A model generated the notes under the pieces. That model saw nothing but the letters and a program-made list of their open reading frames with translations, was not told the DNA's origin and did no database searches. Of a DNA stretch of 64,000 bases, positions 1 through 8,052 are shown in pieces. Where the stretch lies: NCBI RefSeq assembly GCF_902498195.1, contig NZ_CABVIY010000001.1, positions 992,001 to 1,056,000 of the forward strand, read 5' to 3'. The DNA comes from Pseudomonas fluorescens (GTDB lineage Bacteria > Pseudomonadota > Gammaproteobacteria > Pseudomonadales > Pseudomonadaceae). Within the stretch, counting starts at the first letter, position 1, and every line of letters begins with the position of its first letter. The position numbers and the translations under genes are program-made.

Positions 1-977
1 ACGCCGAGCGCCGGATACACCAGCGACAGGCCGAAGCCGGTCAGGCCGGCGCCGATCAAGGCGTACCCCGTCGACGGCGCGAGCCACAGCAAGCCCAGGC
101 CGACGGTTTCGAGGGTCATGCAGGCAATGGCCGAGCTGAACCCGCCGAAGCGGCTGATGCTGGAAATGAACAGCAGCCGCGCCAGAATGAAGCACACGCC
201 GAACACCGTCAGGCAATACGCCGCGCCGCTCCAGCCGCGGTTGAGGTAATACAGGGTAATAAAGGTGGTGAGGGTGCCGTAGCCAATGGACGCCAGGCTC
301 AGGCTTGCCCCGAAAGGCGCAATGCGCCCGAACACCGCCCAAAAGGGCAGGCGTTCACCGCGCACCACCGGTACCGAAGGTTTGTTGCGGATCAACACCA
401 GTGCCACGGCGGCCAGCACCGACAGGGCGATCCCGAGGCTGGCGAAGCCCAGTTGATCGACCATCACCACGCCCAGCGGCGCGCCGATGGCAATGGCGCC
501 ATAGGACGCGATGCCGTTCCAGGAAATCGAACGCGCGGTGTGTTCGGCACCCACCTGGCCCATGCACCAGCTGATGGTGCCGACCCCGATCAGGCCCTGG
601 GCGATCCCGAGCAGCAATCGACCGGCGATCAGGATCAGCAAACTCACCACCGGCAGGCCCTGCAGCAGGGTCGACAGCAGCGTCAGTGCGCCGCTCAGCA
701 CAATACCCGCCAGGCCGTAGACGATCGCGCGCTTGGTGCCGATGGTGTCGGACATCCGCCCGGCCATGGGCCGGCTGAGCAGTGTCGCGAGGTATTGCGA
801 GCCGATGGTCAGCCCGGCGATGACCGCACTGAACCCCAACTGTTCATGGACATAGCCCGGCAACACCGCTATCGGCAGGCCGATGCAGAGGAAGGCAATA
901 AAGGTATAGAAAACGATGGAAACGATCTGCAGGGTGATCGCCATGGAGCTTTGCGGTGGCTGTTGCTGCGCAGACAT
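1..977 (-). CDS. MFS transporter, N-terminal part (3' end outside window)
   Basis: This is an inner-membrane major facilitator, probably an exporter; no substrate can be read from the sequence. The gene runs leftward and is cut by the window edge, leaving about 325 codons. I chose the ATG at 975-977, which gives a short polar start (MSAQQQPPQSS) and then the first hydrophobic helix. The loop after helix 2 carries the family signature G-R-x-S-D-x-x-G (SRPMAGRMSDTIGTKR), typical of MFS proteins. Many further hydrophobic helices follow (for example SLLILIAGRLLLGIAQG). The tone resembles the YhhS/YfcJ-type drug or arabinose efflux branch, but that is an impression. A REP pair lies just upstream at 1074-1173. 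Confidence 0.85.
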   Translation of the reverse strand, partial: MSAQQQPPQSSMAITLQIVSIVFYTFIAFLCIGLPIAVLPGYVHEQLGFSAVIAGLTIGSQYLATLLSRPMAGRMSDTIGTKRAIVYGLAGIVLSGALTLLSTLLQGLPVVSLLILIAGRLLLGIAQGLIGVGTISWCMGQVGAEHTARSISWNGIASYGAIAIGAPLGVVMVDQLGFASLGIALSVLAAVALVLIRNKPSVPVVRGERLPFWAVFGRIAPFGASLSLASIGYGTLTTFITLYYLNRGWSGAAYCLTVFGVCFILARLLFISSISRFGGFSSAIACMTLETVGLGLLWLAPSTGYALIGAGLTGFGLSLVYPALG

Positions 978-1073
978 GAGGGCTCGTTCGCGGGCGGCGG
1001 TGGGAGAACTGCATCATGGCGCGGCGCCGGGATAAAAGAAAGCAGGCTAACTATCTTTCGATTGTAGCCTTAC

Positions 1074-1173
1074 TGTAGGAGCGAGCCTGCTCGCGAAAAA
1101 CGTCGGGATAACGCGTTCATTCAGGTTGCACGCGTAATCGTTGACGTCCATCGCGAGCAGGCTCGCTCCTACA
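1074..1173. repeat. REP pair in inverted orientation (REPIN-like)
   Basis: Two arms of TGTAGGAGCGAGCCTGCTCG type face each other around a spacer of about 50 bases that includes GTTGACGTCCATCGCGA. The element lies between the starts and ends of two leftward genes. A near-identical copy, including spacer words, sits at 63142-63241. Confidence 0.85.
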
Positions 1174-1190
1174 AATGCGGCGAGGTGGTC

Positions 1191-2777
1191 TTAAAACACC
1201 ACACCCTGGCTACGCAGGTAATCGTCATAGGTGCCGCTGAAGTCGGTCACGCCATTCGGGCTCAGCTCGATGATGCGGGTAGCGAGAGACGACACGAACT
1301 CGCGGTCGTGGCTGACGAAGATCAGCGTGCCCGGGTAGTTTTCCAGCGCCAGGTTGAGCGACTCGATGGATTCCATGTCCAGGTGGTTGGTCGGTTCGTC
1401 CATCACCAGCACGTTCGGCTTTTGCAGGATCAGCTTGCCGAACAGCATGCGACCTTGCTCACCACCGGAAATGACCTTGACCGACTTGAGGATCTCGTCG
1501 TTGGAGAACAGCATCCGGCCCAGGGTGCCGCGAATCATCTGCTCGCCCTGGGTCCATTGGCCCATCCAGTCGAACAGGCTGACATCGTCTTCGAAGTCAT
1601 GGGCGTGGTCCTGGGCGTAGTAGCCCAGCTCCGCCGCGTCGGTCCACTTCACGCTGCCGGCATCCGGGGTCAGTTCGTTGACCAGGGTGCGCAGCAGGGT
1701 GGTTTTACCAATGCCGTTCGGGCCGATGATCGCTACGCGCTCGCCCGCTTCAACCTGGAAGCTGAAGTCCTTGAACAGTTCCTTGCCGTCGAAGCCTTTG
1801 GCCATGCGCTCGACGATGACCGCCTGACGGTGCAGCTTTTTGTTCTGCTCGAAACGGATGAACGGGCTCACGCGGCTCGAAGGCTTGACCTCGGCCAGCT
1901 GGATCTTGTCGATCGCCTTGGCGCGGGAGGTTGCCTGCTTGGCTTTCGAGGCGTTGGCCGAGAAGCGGCTGACGAACGATTGCAGTTCCGAGATCTGCGC
2001 TTTCTTCTTGGCGTTGTCCGACAGCAACTGCTCGCGGGACTGGGTCGCCACGGTCATGTACTCGTCGTAGTTGCCCGGGAACAGGCGCAGTTCGCCGTAA
2101 TCCAGGTCAGCCATGTGGGTGCACACGCTGTTCAGGAAGTGACGGTCGTGGGAGATGATGATCATCAGGCTGGAGCGCTGGGTCAGCACGTTTTCCAGCC
2201 AGCGGATGGTGTTGATGTCCAGGTGGTTGGTCGGTTCGTCGAGCAACAGCACTTCAGGATCGGAAAACAGCGCCTGAGCCAGCAATACACGCAGTTTCCA
2301 GCCCGGGGACACTTCGCTCATCGGGCCGAAGTGCTGCTCGATGCCGATACCCAGGCCCAGCAACAGCTCGCCGGCACGGGATTCGGCGGTGTAGCCGTCC
2401 ATTTCGGCGAACTCGGTTTCCAGCTCGGCCACGGCCATGCCGTCTTCTTCGGTCATTTCCGGCAGCGAGTAGATGCGGTCGCGTTCGGCCTTGACCTTCC
2501 ACAGCTCCTCGTGACCCATGATCACGGTGTCGATCACGGTGAATTCTTCGTAGGCGAACTGATCCTGGCGCAATTTACCCAGGCGCACGTTCGGCTCGAG
2601 CATAACCTGGCCGCCGGACGGATCGAGGTCGCTACCGAGGATTTTCATGAAGGTCGACTTGCCGCAGCCGTTGGCGCCGATCAGGCCGTAGCGGTTGCCC
2701 GCGCCGAACTTGACCGAAACGTTTTCGAAAAGCGGCTTGGCGCCGAACTGCATCGTGATGTTAGCTGTAGAGATCAA
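1191..2777 (-). CDS. ybiT: ABC-F family ATPase, YbiT type
   Basis: This is a soluble ABC-F protein with two ATPase domains. The family acts on the ribosome (EttA, YbiT, Uup, ArfX) and has no membrane domain. The first Walker A is GANGCGKST, the second GPNGIGKTT. Both halves end in [11 protein letters not shown] or [14 protein letters not shown] Walker B motifs, and a charged linker between them is rich in Lys and Ala ([14 protein letters not shown]). The N-terminus [20 protein letters not shown] closely resembles E. coli YbiT. The longest open frame starts at 2861, but I prefer the TTG at 2775-2777. It gives 528 residues, close to the usual length of about 530, and has an AGGAAAAA-type ribosome site a few bases upstream. 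Confidence 0.9.
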   Translation of the reverse strand: MISTANITMQFGAKPLFENVSVKFGAGNRYGLIGANGCGKSTFMKILGSDLDPSGGQVMLEPNVRLGKLRQDQFAYEEFTVIDTVIMGHEELWKVKAERDRIYSLPEMTEEDGMAVAELETEFAEMDGYTAESRAGELLLGLGIGIEQHFGPMSEVSPGWKLRVLLAQALFSDPEVLLLDEPTNHLDINTIRWLENVLTQRSSLMIIISHDRHFLNSVCTHMADLDYGELRLFPGNYDEYMTVATQSREQLLSDNAKKKAQISELQSFVSRFSANASKAKQATSRAKAIDKIQLAEVKPSSRVSPFIRFEQNKKLHRQAVIVERMAKGFDGKELFKDFSFQVEAGERVAIIGPNGIGKTTLLRTLVNELTPDAGSVKWTDAAELGYYAQDHAHDFEDDVSLFDWMGQWTQGEQMIRGTLGRMLFSNDEILKSVKVISGGEQGRMLFGKLILQKPNVLVMDEPTNHLDMESIESLNLALENYPGTLIFVSHDREFVSSLATRIIELSPNGVTDFSGTYDDYLRSQGVVF

Positions 2778-3145
2778 AGGTTTTTCCTGCGAAGCAATCA
2801 GAGAAGCCAGGGTTGCGGCCGAGTCGAAGTGCGCTGAGGCCGGAGTGATACCCGTCATCAACCTGGGGGGGCGCGTAAAGTTTGGCGGCGATTGTACTGG
2901 TCTGGCTCTTTAAACGATAGGGCAATAAGGCCGCAGGGACAGTTTGGCGGCACCAGTGGACAGATTTTCACAGTAGAAGGCTAACATTTGGTTACAGACG
3001 CTGGCTAAAATGCCATCTTTCACCTGATGCCGATAATCGGCACGGCTCAAGGATGGCCACCGGCACCGCTGTTCCGATTTCAGACGCTGCTCAAGACCCA
3101 CAGGCCGCTGGCCGGCAGGGGGCGCAGTTTGTTCACTTCTGACGT
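2778..3145. other. Intergenic region between ybiT and lpxO
   Basis: This 368-base gap separates two divergent genes and must hold both promoters. Apart from the ribosome site of ybiT at about 2785-2792 I see no confident promoter, operator, terminator or small gene in it. Short open frames here have no ribosome site or recognisable product. Confidence 0.5.
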
Positions 3146-4057
3146 GTGACGATTTCCGTGAAACTCATCATTGCCGCTATCTACGTTGTATCCATCGCGT
3201 ACGTTCACCTGCGCGGTCGCGTGCGCCATAAACTGGGCCGCCAGCTGAGCGATCACTCGACCTTTCTTGCGCCGATCAATTGCTTCCTCTATCTGTTCTC
3301 GAAAATCCCCAACAAGCCCTACCTCAATCCGGCGGATTTTCCTGACTTGAGCCCGTTGCAGGCGCACTGGGAGGAGATCCGCGCCGAAGGCCAGAGCCTG
3401 CTGCAGGCCGGCGAGATCAAGCGCTCGAACCAATACGACGATGTGGGCTTCAACTCATTTTTCAAGACTGGCTGGAAGCGCTTCTACCTCAAGTGGTACG
3501 GCGACAGCCACCCCTCGGCGATGAAACTCTGCCCGCGCACCACCGAACTGGTGCAGAGCATCGGCTCGATCAAGGCGGCGATGTTCGCCGAACTGCCTCC
3601 GGGTTCCAAACTGGTGCGTCACCGCGACCCGTACGCCGGTTCCTACCGCTATCACCTGGGCCTGGTCACGCCCAACGATGCCGGTTGCTATATCAACGTC
3701 GATGGCGAGAACTACCACTGGCGCGATGGCGAAGCGGTGATGTTTGACGAAACCTTCATTCACTACGCCGAAAACACCACCCAGCAGAACCGCATCATTC
3801 TGTTCTGCGATGTCGAGCGTCCGATGAAGTACCGCTGGGCGGCAGCATTCAATCGCTGGTTCAGCCGCAATGTGATGTCGGCGGCCGGCGCGCCGAACGA
3901 GGCGGGCGACAAGACCGGGGGCATCAATCGTCTGTTCGGCAGGATCTACAAGATTCGCCTGCGTGGCAAAGAGCTGAAAAAACGCAATCGCAAGCTCTAT
4001 TACCTGGAAAAGTGGGCGATCTTTGGTGGTTTGCTGGCGATCTTCATCCTGATTTGA
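3146..4057 (+). CDS. lpxO: Lipid A hydroxylase LpxO-like Fe(II)/2-oxoglutarate dioxygenase
   Basis: The protein belongs to the aspartyl/asparaginyl beta-hydroxylase family. LpxO members hydroxylate the secondary myristate or laurate of lipid A at the inner membrane. The sequence shows an N-terminal membrane helix (LIIAAIYVVSIAYV), the iron triad H159-R-D161 with the distal H206 (FIHYAEN), a 2-oxoglutarate-binding arginine near 216, and a C-terminal hydrophobic tail (WAIFGGLLAIFILI). Length (303 aa) fits LpxO, and the two membrane anchors separate it from soluble hydroxylases. The start is uncertain: GTG at 3146 gives MTISVKLII, whereas a second in-frame GTG at 3158 gives MKLIIAAIY, which looks more like the family. 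Neither has a strong ribosome site. Confidence 0.85.
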   Translation: MTISVKLIIAAIYVVSIAYVHLRGRVRHKLGRQLSDHSTFLAPINCFLYLFSKIPNKPYLNPADFPDLSPLQAHWEEIRAEGQSLLQAGEIKRSNQYDDVGFNSFFKTGWKRFYLKWYGDSHPSAMKLCPRTTELVQSIGSIKAAMFAELPPGSKLVRHRDPYAGSYRYHLGLVTPNDAGCYINVDGENYHWRDGEAVMFDETFIHYAENTTQQNRIILFCDVERPMKYRWAAAFNRWFSRNVMSAAGAPNEAGDKTGGINRLFGRIYKIRLRGKELKKRNRKLYYLEKWAIFGGLLAIFILI

Positions 4058-4064
4058 GGACGCC

Positions 4065-4127
4065 TTCGCGGGCAAGCCCGCTCCCACAGGTCTGCGCAGA
4101 CCCTTTGGGAGCGGGCTTGCCCGCGAA
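4065..4127. repeat. REP palindrome between convergent genes
   Basis: TTCGCGGGCAAGCCCGCTCC faces GGGAGCGGGCTTGCCCGCGAA across a short spacer. It lies between the convergent lpxO and ku genes and could fold into a long hairpin that ends or protects both transcripts. Confidence 0.85.
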
Positions 4128-4148
4128 TAAGCCGCAACATTCAACACA

Positions 4149-5009
4149 TCACTTACTGACTTTTTTTCTGGGCGCGGGCTTACTCGCCGCCTTGGGCTTG
4201 GCCTCAGGCTTACCGGCCCCCTTGCCCCCCAAACTACGCTTGAGCAATTCGGTCAAGTCGATGACATCCGCCGTCTTGCGCGCCTCTTCCCCGGTGTCCG
4301 TCTCCACATCCTCGATCTTGCCTTCATGGGCCTTGCGCTCTACCAGCGCCATGATCTTGTCTTCGAATTCATCCCGATAATCATCTGGCGACCAGTCGGC
4401 GCTCATGTCCTGCACCAGCCTTTTGGCCATGTCCAGTTCACCCTTGGCCAGGTCGGCCTTGGTCACGTCCGGGCCCAGCGCCAGTTCATCCAGGCCGCGC
4501 ACCTCCGCCGGCCAGCGCAGTTTCACCAGCACCAGGGCGGACTCCAGCGGCATCAAGGCCGCCAGGTATTGCCGGGTATGCAGCACCACGCGGGCCAGGG
4601 CGACCTTGTTGGTCTTGGTCAGGGTCTCGCGCAGCAACGCATAGACCTTGCCGCCGCGTTTATCCGGCGCCAGGTAGTACGGCGTGTCGATGTTCTGCAA
4701 GGGGATCTGCTCGCGCTCGACAAAGGAAAAGATGTCGATGGTCTGGGTCGACAGCGGATGCGCCGAGCGGATTTCCTCTTCGCTGAGCACCACGTAGCGG
4801 CCTTTTTCGTAAGCGACGCCCTTGACGATGTGTTCCTTGGTGACTTCCTTGCCCGTGACCTTGTTCACGCGCTTGTAGCCCACCGGGTCCATGCTGCGGC
4901 TGTCGAGCCAGTCGAAATCCACGCCTTGCGACGAGGTCGCCGAGACCAGCGCGACGGGAATATGTACCAGCCCGAAACTGATCGCACCTTTCCAGATTGC
5001 CCGCGCCAT
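4149..5009 (-). CDS. ku: Bacterial Ku protein (non-homologous end joining)
   Basis: Homodimeric Ku binds double-strand DNA ends and recruits ligase LigD in bacterial end joining. The 286 residues start with the typical MARAIWKGAISFGLVHIPV and include a Ku core with the expected internal blocks (YYLAPDKRGGKVYALLRETL and ALMPLE). The tail from about residue 250 is basic and Pro/Ala/Lys-rich (KPAPRKKVSK), as in Ku proteins with a DNA-binding extension. ATG at 5007-5009 is clear. LigD is not in this window, so the partner must be encoded elsewhere. The gene appears to be monocistronic. Confidence 0.95.
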   Translation of the reverse strand: MARAIWKGAISFGLVHIPVALVSATSSQGVDFDWLDSRSMDPVGYKRVNKVTGKEVTKEHIVKGVAYEKGRYVVLSEEEIRSAHPLSTQTIDIFSFVEREQIPLQNIDTPYYLAPDKRGGKVYALLRETLTKTNKVALARVVLHTRQYLAALMPLESALVLVKLRWPAEVRGLDELALGPDVTKADLAKGELDMAKRLVQDMSADWSPDDYRDEFEDKIMALVERKAHEGKIEDVETDTGEEARKTADVIDLTELLKRSLGGKGAGKPEAKPKAASKPAPRKKVSK

Positions 5010-5204
5010 GGTCGTTTACTCGAAAGTGATGTTCAGGTGACCCGCGGCCTCGCGCAAAAGTTTCAGCGGCCTGCGGCGGTCTATCACTTCGTGTTACATC
5101 TCCCCCTGGAGGTTTTGGTTAACAAATCCGAACCCTGGGCGTAGCGTGCTATCGAAGACCTTGTAAACGCGTATGTCGCAAGGCTTGCCATGAAGAGGCA
5201 CCCC

Positions 5205-5519
5205 ATGAACCGATGCATCCCCGGCCTCATCCTGCTGGCCTTGAGCGGCGCTCTCGGCCAACAGGTCCAGGCGCAGAACCTGCCGAACAGCGGGAACAAC
5301 AATCCCTACAACAGTCCGATTCACCGGGCCAACCCCAACAGCATGCAAGGCACGCAACCCGGCGCCCCGGCCATTCGGGGCCCGAACACCGTGCCGGTAC
5401 CGCGACCGCCGACCCTCGACAACGGCGGCATCGGCAATCGCTATCCGCAAGGAACAGCGCCCGGCAGCCCACCCAAATTCATCCCCAATCCACCCCCTCG
5501 AAACAACAGCAATCGTTGA
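5205..5519 (+). CDS. Small secreted Asn/Pro/Gly-rich protein, unknown function
   Basis: I do not recognise a family. With the ATG at 5205, preceded by AAGAGG at 5193-5198, the product is 104 residues. It has a clean signal peptide (NRCIPGLILLALSGALG, then QQVQAQ). The mature part is low in complexity and rich in Asn, Pro and Gly, with no cysteine, so it is probably a disordered periplasmic or surface peptide. An upstream in-frame ATG at 5190 has no ribosome site. The gene lies 51 bases ahead of the sugar dehydrogenase on the same strand, so the two are likely co-transcribed. Confidence 0.7.
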   Translation: MNRCIPGLILLALSGALGQQVQAQNLPNSGNNNPYNSPIHRANPNSMQGTQPGAPAIRGPNTVPVPRPPTLDNGGIGNRYPQGTAPGSPPKFIPNPPPRNNSNR

Positions 5520-5570
5520 GCGGCAAGGCAGCGGTCCTGCCGGCCATTCGCATGACAAAAGGAATCGTGC

Positions 5571-6734
5571 ATGTTGCGTCCAACCCTCTTGAAACCGCTG
5601 CTGGCAACGGTCTGTGCCAGTGCATTGATGACCGCCACGCTGCCTGTCCAGGCGGCACCGGCCCAGGAAATGAACAGCGAACAGGGCACGCTGGAGGTCA
5701 CGTCGATCGTCAACGGCCTGGACCATCCGTGGGCCCTGGCGTTTCTGCCCGACCGCAAGGGCATGCTTGTGACCGAGCGACCCGGCAACCTGCGGGTGGT
5801 CAGCGTTGACGGCAAGCTCTCCGCGCCCATCGGCGGCGTGCCCAAGGTCTGGGCCAAAGGGCAGGGCGGTTTGCTGGATGTCGCGTTGTCCCCGGACTTC
5901 AAGCAGGACCGCACGCTCTATCTGTCGTACGCCGAGGGGGGCGGCCAGGGTGGCAAGGCCGGCACGGCCGTCGGTCGCGGGCAATTGTCCGAAGACCTGA
6001 CGACCCTGAAGAATTTCACGGTGATTTTCCGCCAGGAGCCCAAACTCTCGGTCGGCAACCATTTCGGTTCGCGACTGGTGTTTGACCGCAACGGCTATCT
6101 GTTCATCACCCTGGGTGAAAACAACGACCGGCCGACCGCCCAGGACCTCGACAAACTGCAAGGCAAGATCGTGCGGATTTACCCGGACGGCAAAGTGCCG
6201 GACGACAATCCGTTTGTCGGTCAGTCCGGGGTGCGTCCGGAGATCTGGGCCTACGGCGTCCGTAATCCGCAAGGCGCGGCGCTCAACCCGTGGAACGGCA
6301 CGCTGTGGGAAAACGAGCACGGGCCCCGAGGCGGTGACGAGGTCAACATCATTGAACGCGGCAAGAATTACGGTTGGCCGCTGGCTACCCACGGCATCAA
6401 CTATTCCGGCCAGCCGATTCCCGAAGCCAATGGCAAGACCGCCGAAGGCACCGTCGGGCCCCGCCATGTCTGGGAAAAATCCCCAGGGCTGAGTGGCATG
6501 GCGTTCTACGACGGGGATCGTTTCAAGGCCTGGCAGCACAATGCGTTCATTGGCGCGCTGGTGACTCAGGAACTGATCCGCCTGCAATTCGACGGTGACA
6601 GGGTCGTCCATGAAGAGCGTTTGCTGGGTGAACTGAACAAGCGCATCCGCGACGTGCGGCAGGGGCCGGATGGCTATTTGTACGTGTTGACCGATGAAGA
6701 GGATGGAGCCTTGTATAAAGTTGGACTGAAGTGA
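5571..6734 (+). CDS. PQQ-dependent aldose sugar dehydrogenase, periplasmic (YliI-like)
   Basis: This soluble quinoprotein oxidises aldose sugars to lactones in the periplasm, with PQQ and Ca2+ as cofactors in the family. The 387 residues start with a signal peptide ending near PVQAA. The six-bladed propeller begins at GLDHPWALAFLPD and shows family blocks GKIVRIYPDGKVP, AYGVRNPQG, and ENEHGPRGGDEVNIIERGKNYGWP. It ends with GPDGYLYVLTDE. Length and motifs match E. coli YliI (Asd). No PQQ synthesis gene is in the window. A REP element follows the stop codon. Confidence 0.92.
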   Translation: MLRPTLLKPLLATVCASALMTATLPVQAAPAQEMNSEQGTLEVTSIVNGLDHPWALAFLPDRKGMLVTERPGNLRVVSVDGKLSAPIGGVPKVWAKGQGGLLDVALSPDFKQDRTLYLSYAEGGGQGGKAGTAVGRGQLSEDLTTLKNFTVIFRQEPKLSVGNHFGSRLVFDRNGYLFITLGENNDRPTAQDLDKLQGKIVRIYPDGKVPDDNPFVGQSGVRPEIWAYGVRNPQGAALNPWNGTLWENEHGPRGGDEVNIIERGKNYGWPLATHGINYSGQPIPEANGKTAEGTVGPRHVWEKSPGLSGMAFYDGDRFKAWQHNAFIGALVTQELIRLQFDGDRVVHEERLLGELNKRIRDVRQGPDGYLYVLTDEEDGALYKVGLK

Positions 6735-6749
6735 AACTCAAACGCTGCC

Positions 6750-6830
6750 TTCGCGAGTAAGCCCGCTCCCACATCGACCGAGTACCATCATGGAAATAGG
6801 GTCGAATGTGGGAGCGGGCTTGCTCGCGAA
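6750..6830. repeat. REP pair between convergent genes
   Basis: TTCGCGAGTAAGCCCGCTCC and its inverted partner GGGAGCGGGCTTGCTCGCGAA flank a spacer of about 35 bases, between the sugar dehydrogenase and the GNAT-C39 gene, which converge here. Confidence 0.85.
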
Positions 6831-6862
6831 GGCGCCGGAAGAATCACGATAGAAGCGAGTGC

Positions 6863-7960
6863 CTAGCCTGATCCATACAGAACCACCGCCGCCCGCAGCT
6901 TGTCCCGCCCGAAACTGCACATCTTCTCGAACTCCCCATGGCTGACCGGCAGATGCTGGCAGTCCATGGCCTGACGATGCTGGCTGTGATCCACATCGGG
7001 ATCGTGCAGATAGACAAACTCGTCGTCGCAATCGGTAACGATCACCCAGTGCGGTGATTTGGAGCGGGTCAGGCGATAGCTGCTGATCAGCACCAGCGGC
7101 TGGCCGCCATGTGCCAGCAGGTGCGGCAGCTCCAGGGGCCCGCCGATCTCCTGCTCGACATCGCTCTCAAGCAATTGCGCGGTGAACTCATCGTGCACCA
7201 GGCGCATGACGTCTTTTTTATGCGCGTCCCGCACCCCGTCAAGAAACAACGGCCCGACCCTGCTCAGTTGCAGCCGCACCCGAAACCCGCGGCGCCAGGC
7301 GGCCAATGCCAGGCCCTGGGGGCTGCAACCGCCGTGGCCGGACGTCATGAACACGGTGGTCGCTTCGCGCCAGATCTGCAGTTCTTCGCGACGCTGCGGC
7401 GAGCGGCCCTGTTGCAGCGCGCCCATGGCCATCAACAGGCACGCCGGGCCGCAGGTGAAATCAGTGGTCTGCGGGTAGTAAGGCACTTGAATGTTGCGCG
7501 AGTCGCGGTGCTGGAGAATGCGCTTTTCCAGGCGCAACGCATCGGCGTGGTCCTGGTAATAGTCGTGAATCACTGCAAAGCGTCGATAACCGTTGCGCTC
7601 ATACAGGGCAATCGCCCCCGGATTATCGATACGCACCTCCAGACGCAGATAAGCGCAATCGTGCTCAATGGCGCAGGCTTCAACGCGATCGAGTAACTGC
7701 TTGCCCAATCCATTGCCCCGGGCCTGGTTCGCGATGGCGATGGAATACAAGCGCGCCAGCGACGTACCCCGGTGGAACAGCACCACGGCATAACCCAGCA
7801 GGTGCCCGCCGCGTTCGGCCACCAGCAGCTGCCCGTGGGCGCGATTGATCATCCATTGAAAGCTGCGACTGTTGAGCCGATCGGTGGTGAAGCATTGTTC
7901 TTCAAGTGCCAACAGCGCGGGCAAATCTTCCAGTACCGCCAAACGAAAAAGCGTATTCAT
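6863..7960 (-). CDS. GNAT acetyltransferase fused to a C39-like cysteine peptidase
   Basis: Two domains are fused in 365 residues. Residues 1-150 are a GNAT N-acetyltransferase with the acetyl-CoA loop NQARGNGLGKQLL (about 78-90) and the motif LEVRIDNPGAIALYERNGY found in RimI-like enzymes. Residues 155-365 form a C39-like papain fold with C170 (DFTCGPACLL), H304 (SPHWVIVTD) and D320 (LHDPD) as the probable triad. C39 peptidases usually trim double-glycine leaders, but this one has no transporter. The gene is divergent from the ATP-grasp ligase at 8053, a pairing that suggests a shared pathway acting on a peptide or protein end. The substrate is unknown. Confidence 0.85.
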   Translation of the reverse strand: MNTLFRLAVLEDLPALLALEEQCFTTDRLNSRSFQWMINRAHGQLLVAERGGHLLGYAVVLFHRGTSLARLYSIAIANQARGNGLGKQLLDRVEACAIEHDCAYLRLEVRIDNPGAIALYERNGYRRFAVIHDYYQDHADALRLEKRILQHRDSRNIQVPYYPQTTDFTCGPACLLMAMGALQQGRSPQRREELQIWREATTVFMTSGHGGCSPQGLALAAWRRGFRVRLQLSRVGPLFLDGVRDAHKKDVMRLVHDEFTAQLLESDVEQEIGGPLELPHLLAHGGQPLVLISSYRLTRSKSPHWVIVTDCDDEFVYLHDPDVDHSQHRQAMDCQHLPVSHGEFEKMCSFGRDKLRAAVVLYGSG

Positions 7961-8052
7961 ATGACCGCCGTAAAAGTTGCGTAACGAAACGGGACTTTCG
8001 AAAAAGTTCGTGCTTAATAGGAAAGGTCTTGTTCTCCAACGGATCGATCACT

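Noticed and set aside
1185..2837. Long plus-strand open frame of 550 codons opposite ybiT
   Set aside because: It is antisense to a well-supported ABC-F gene, and its His/Val/Gln-rich translation is the usual shadow of high-GC coding DNA.
2910..3101. 63-codon open frame between ybiT and lpxO
   Set aside because: It has no ribosome site and no recognisable product.
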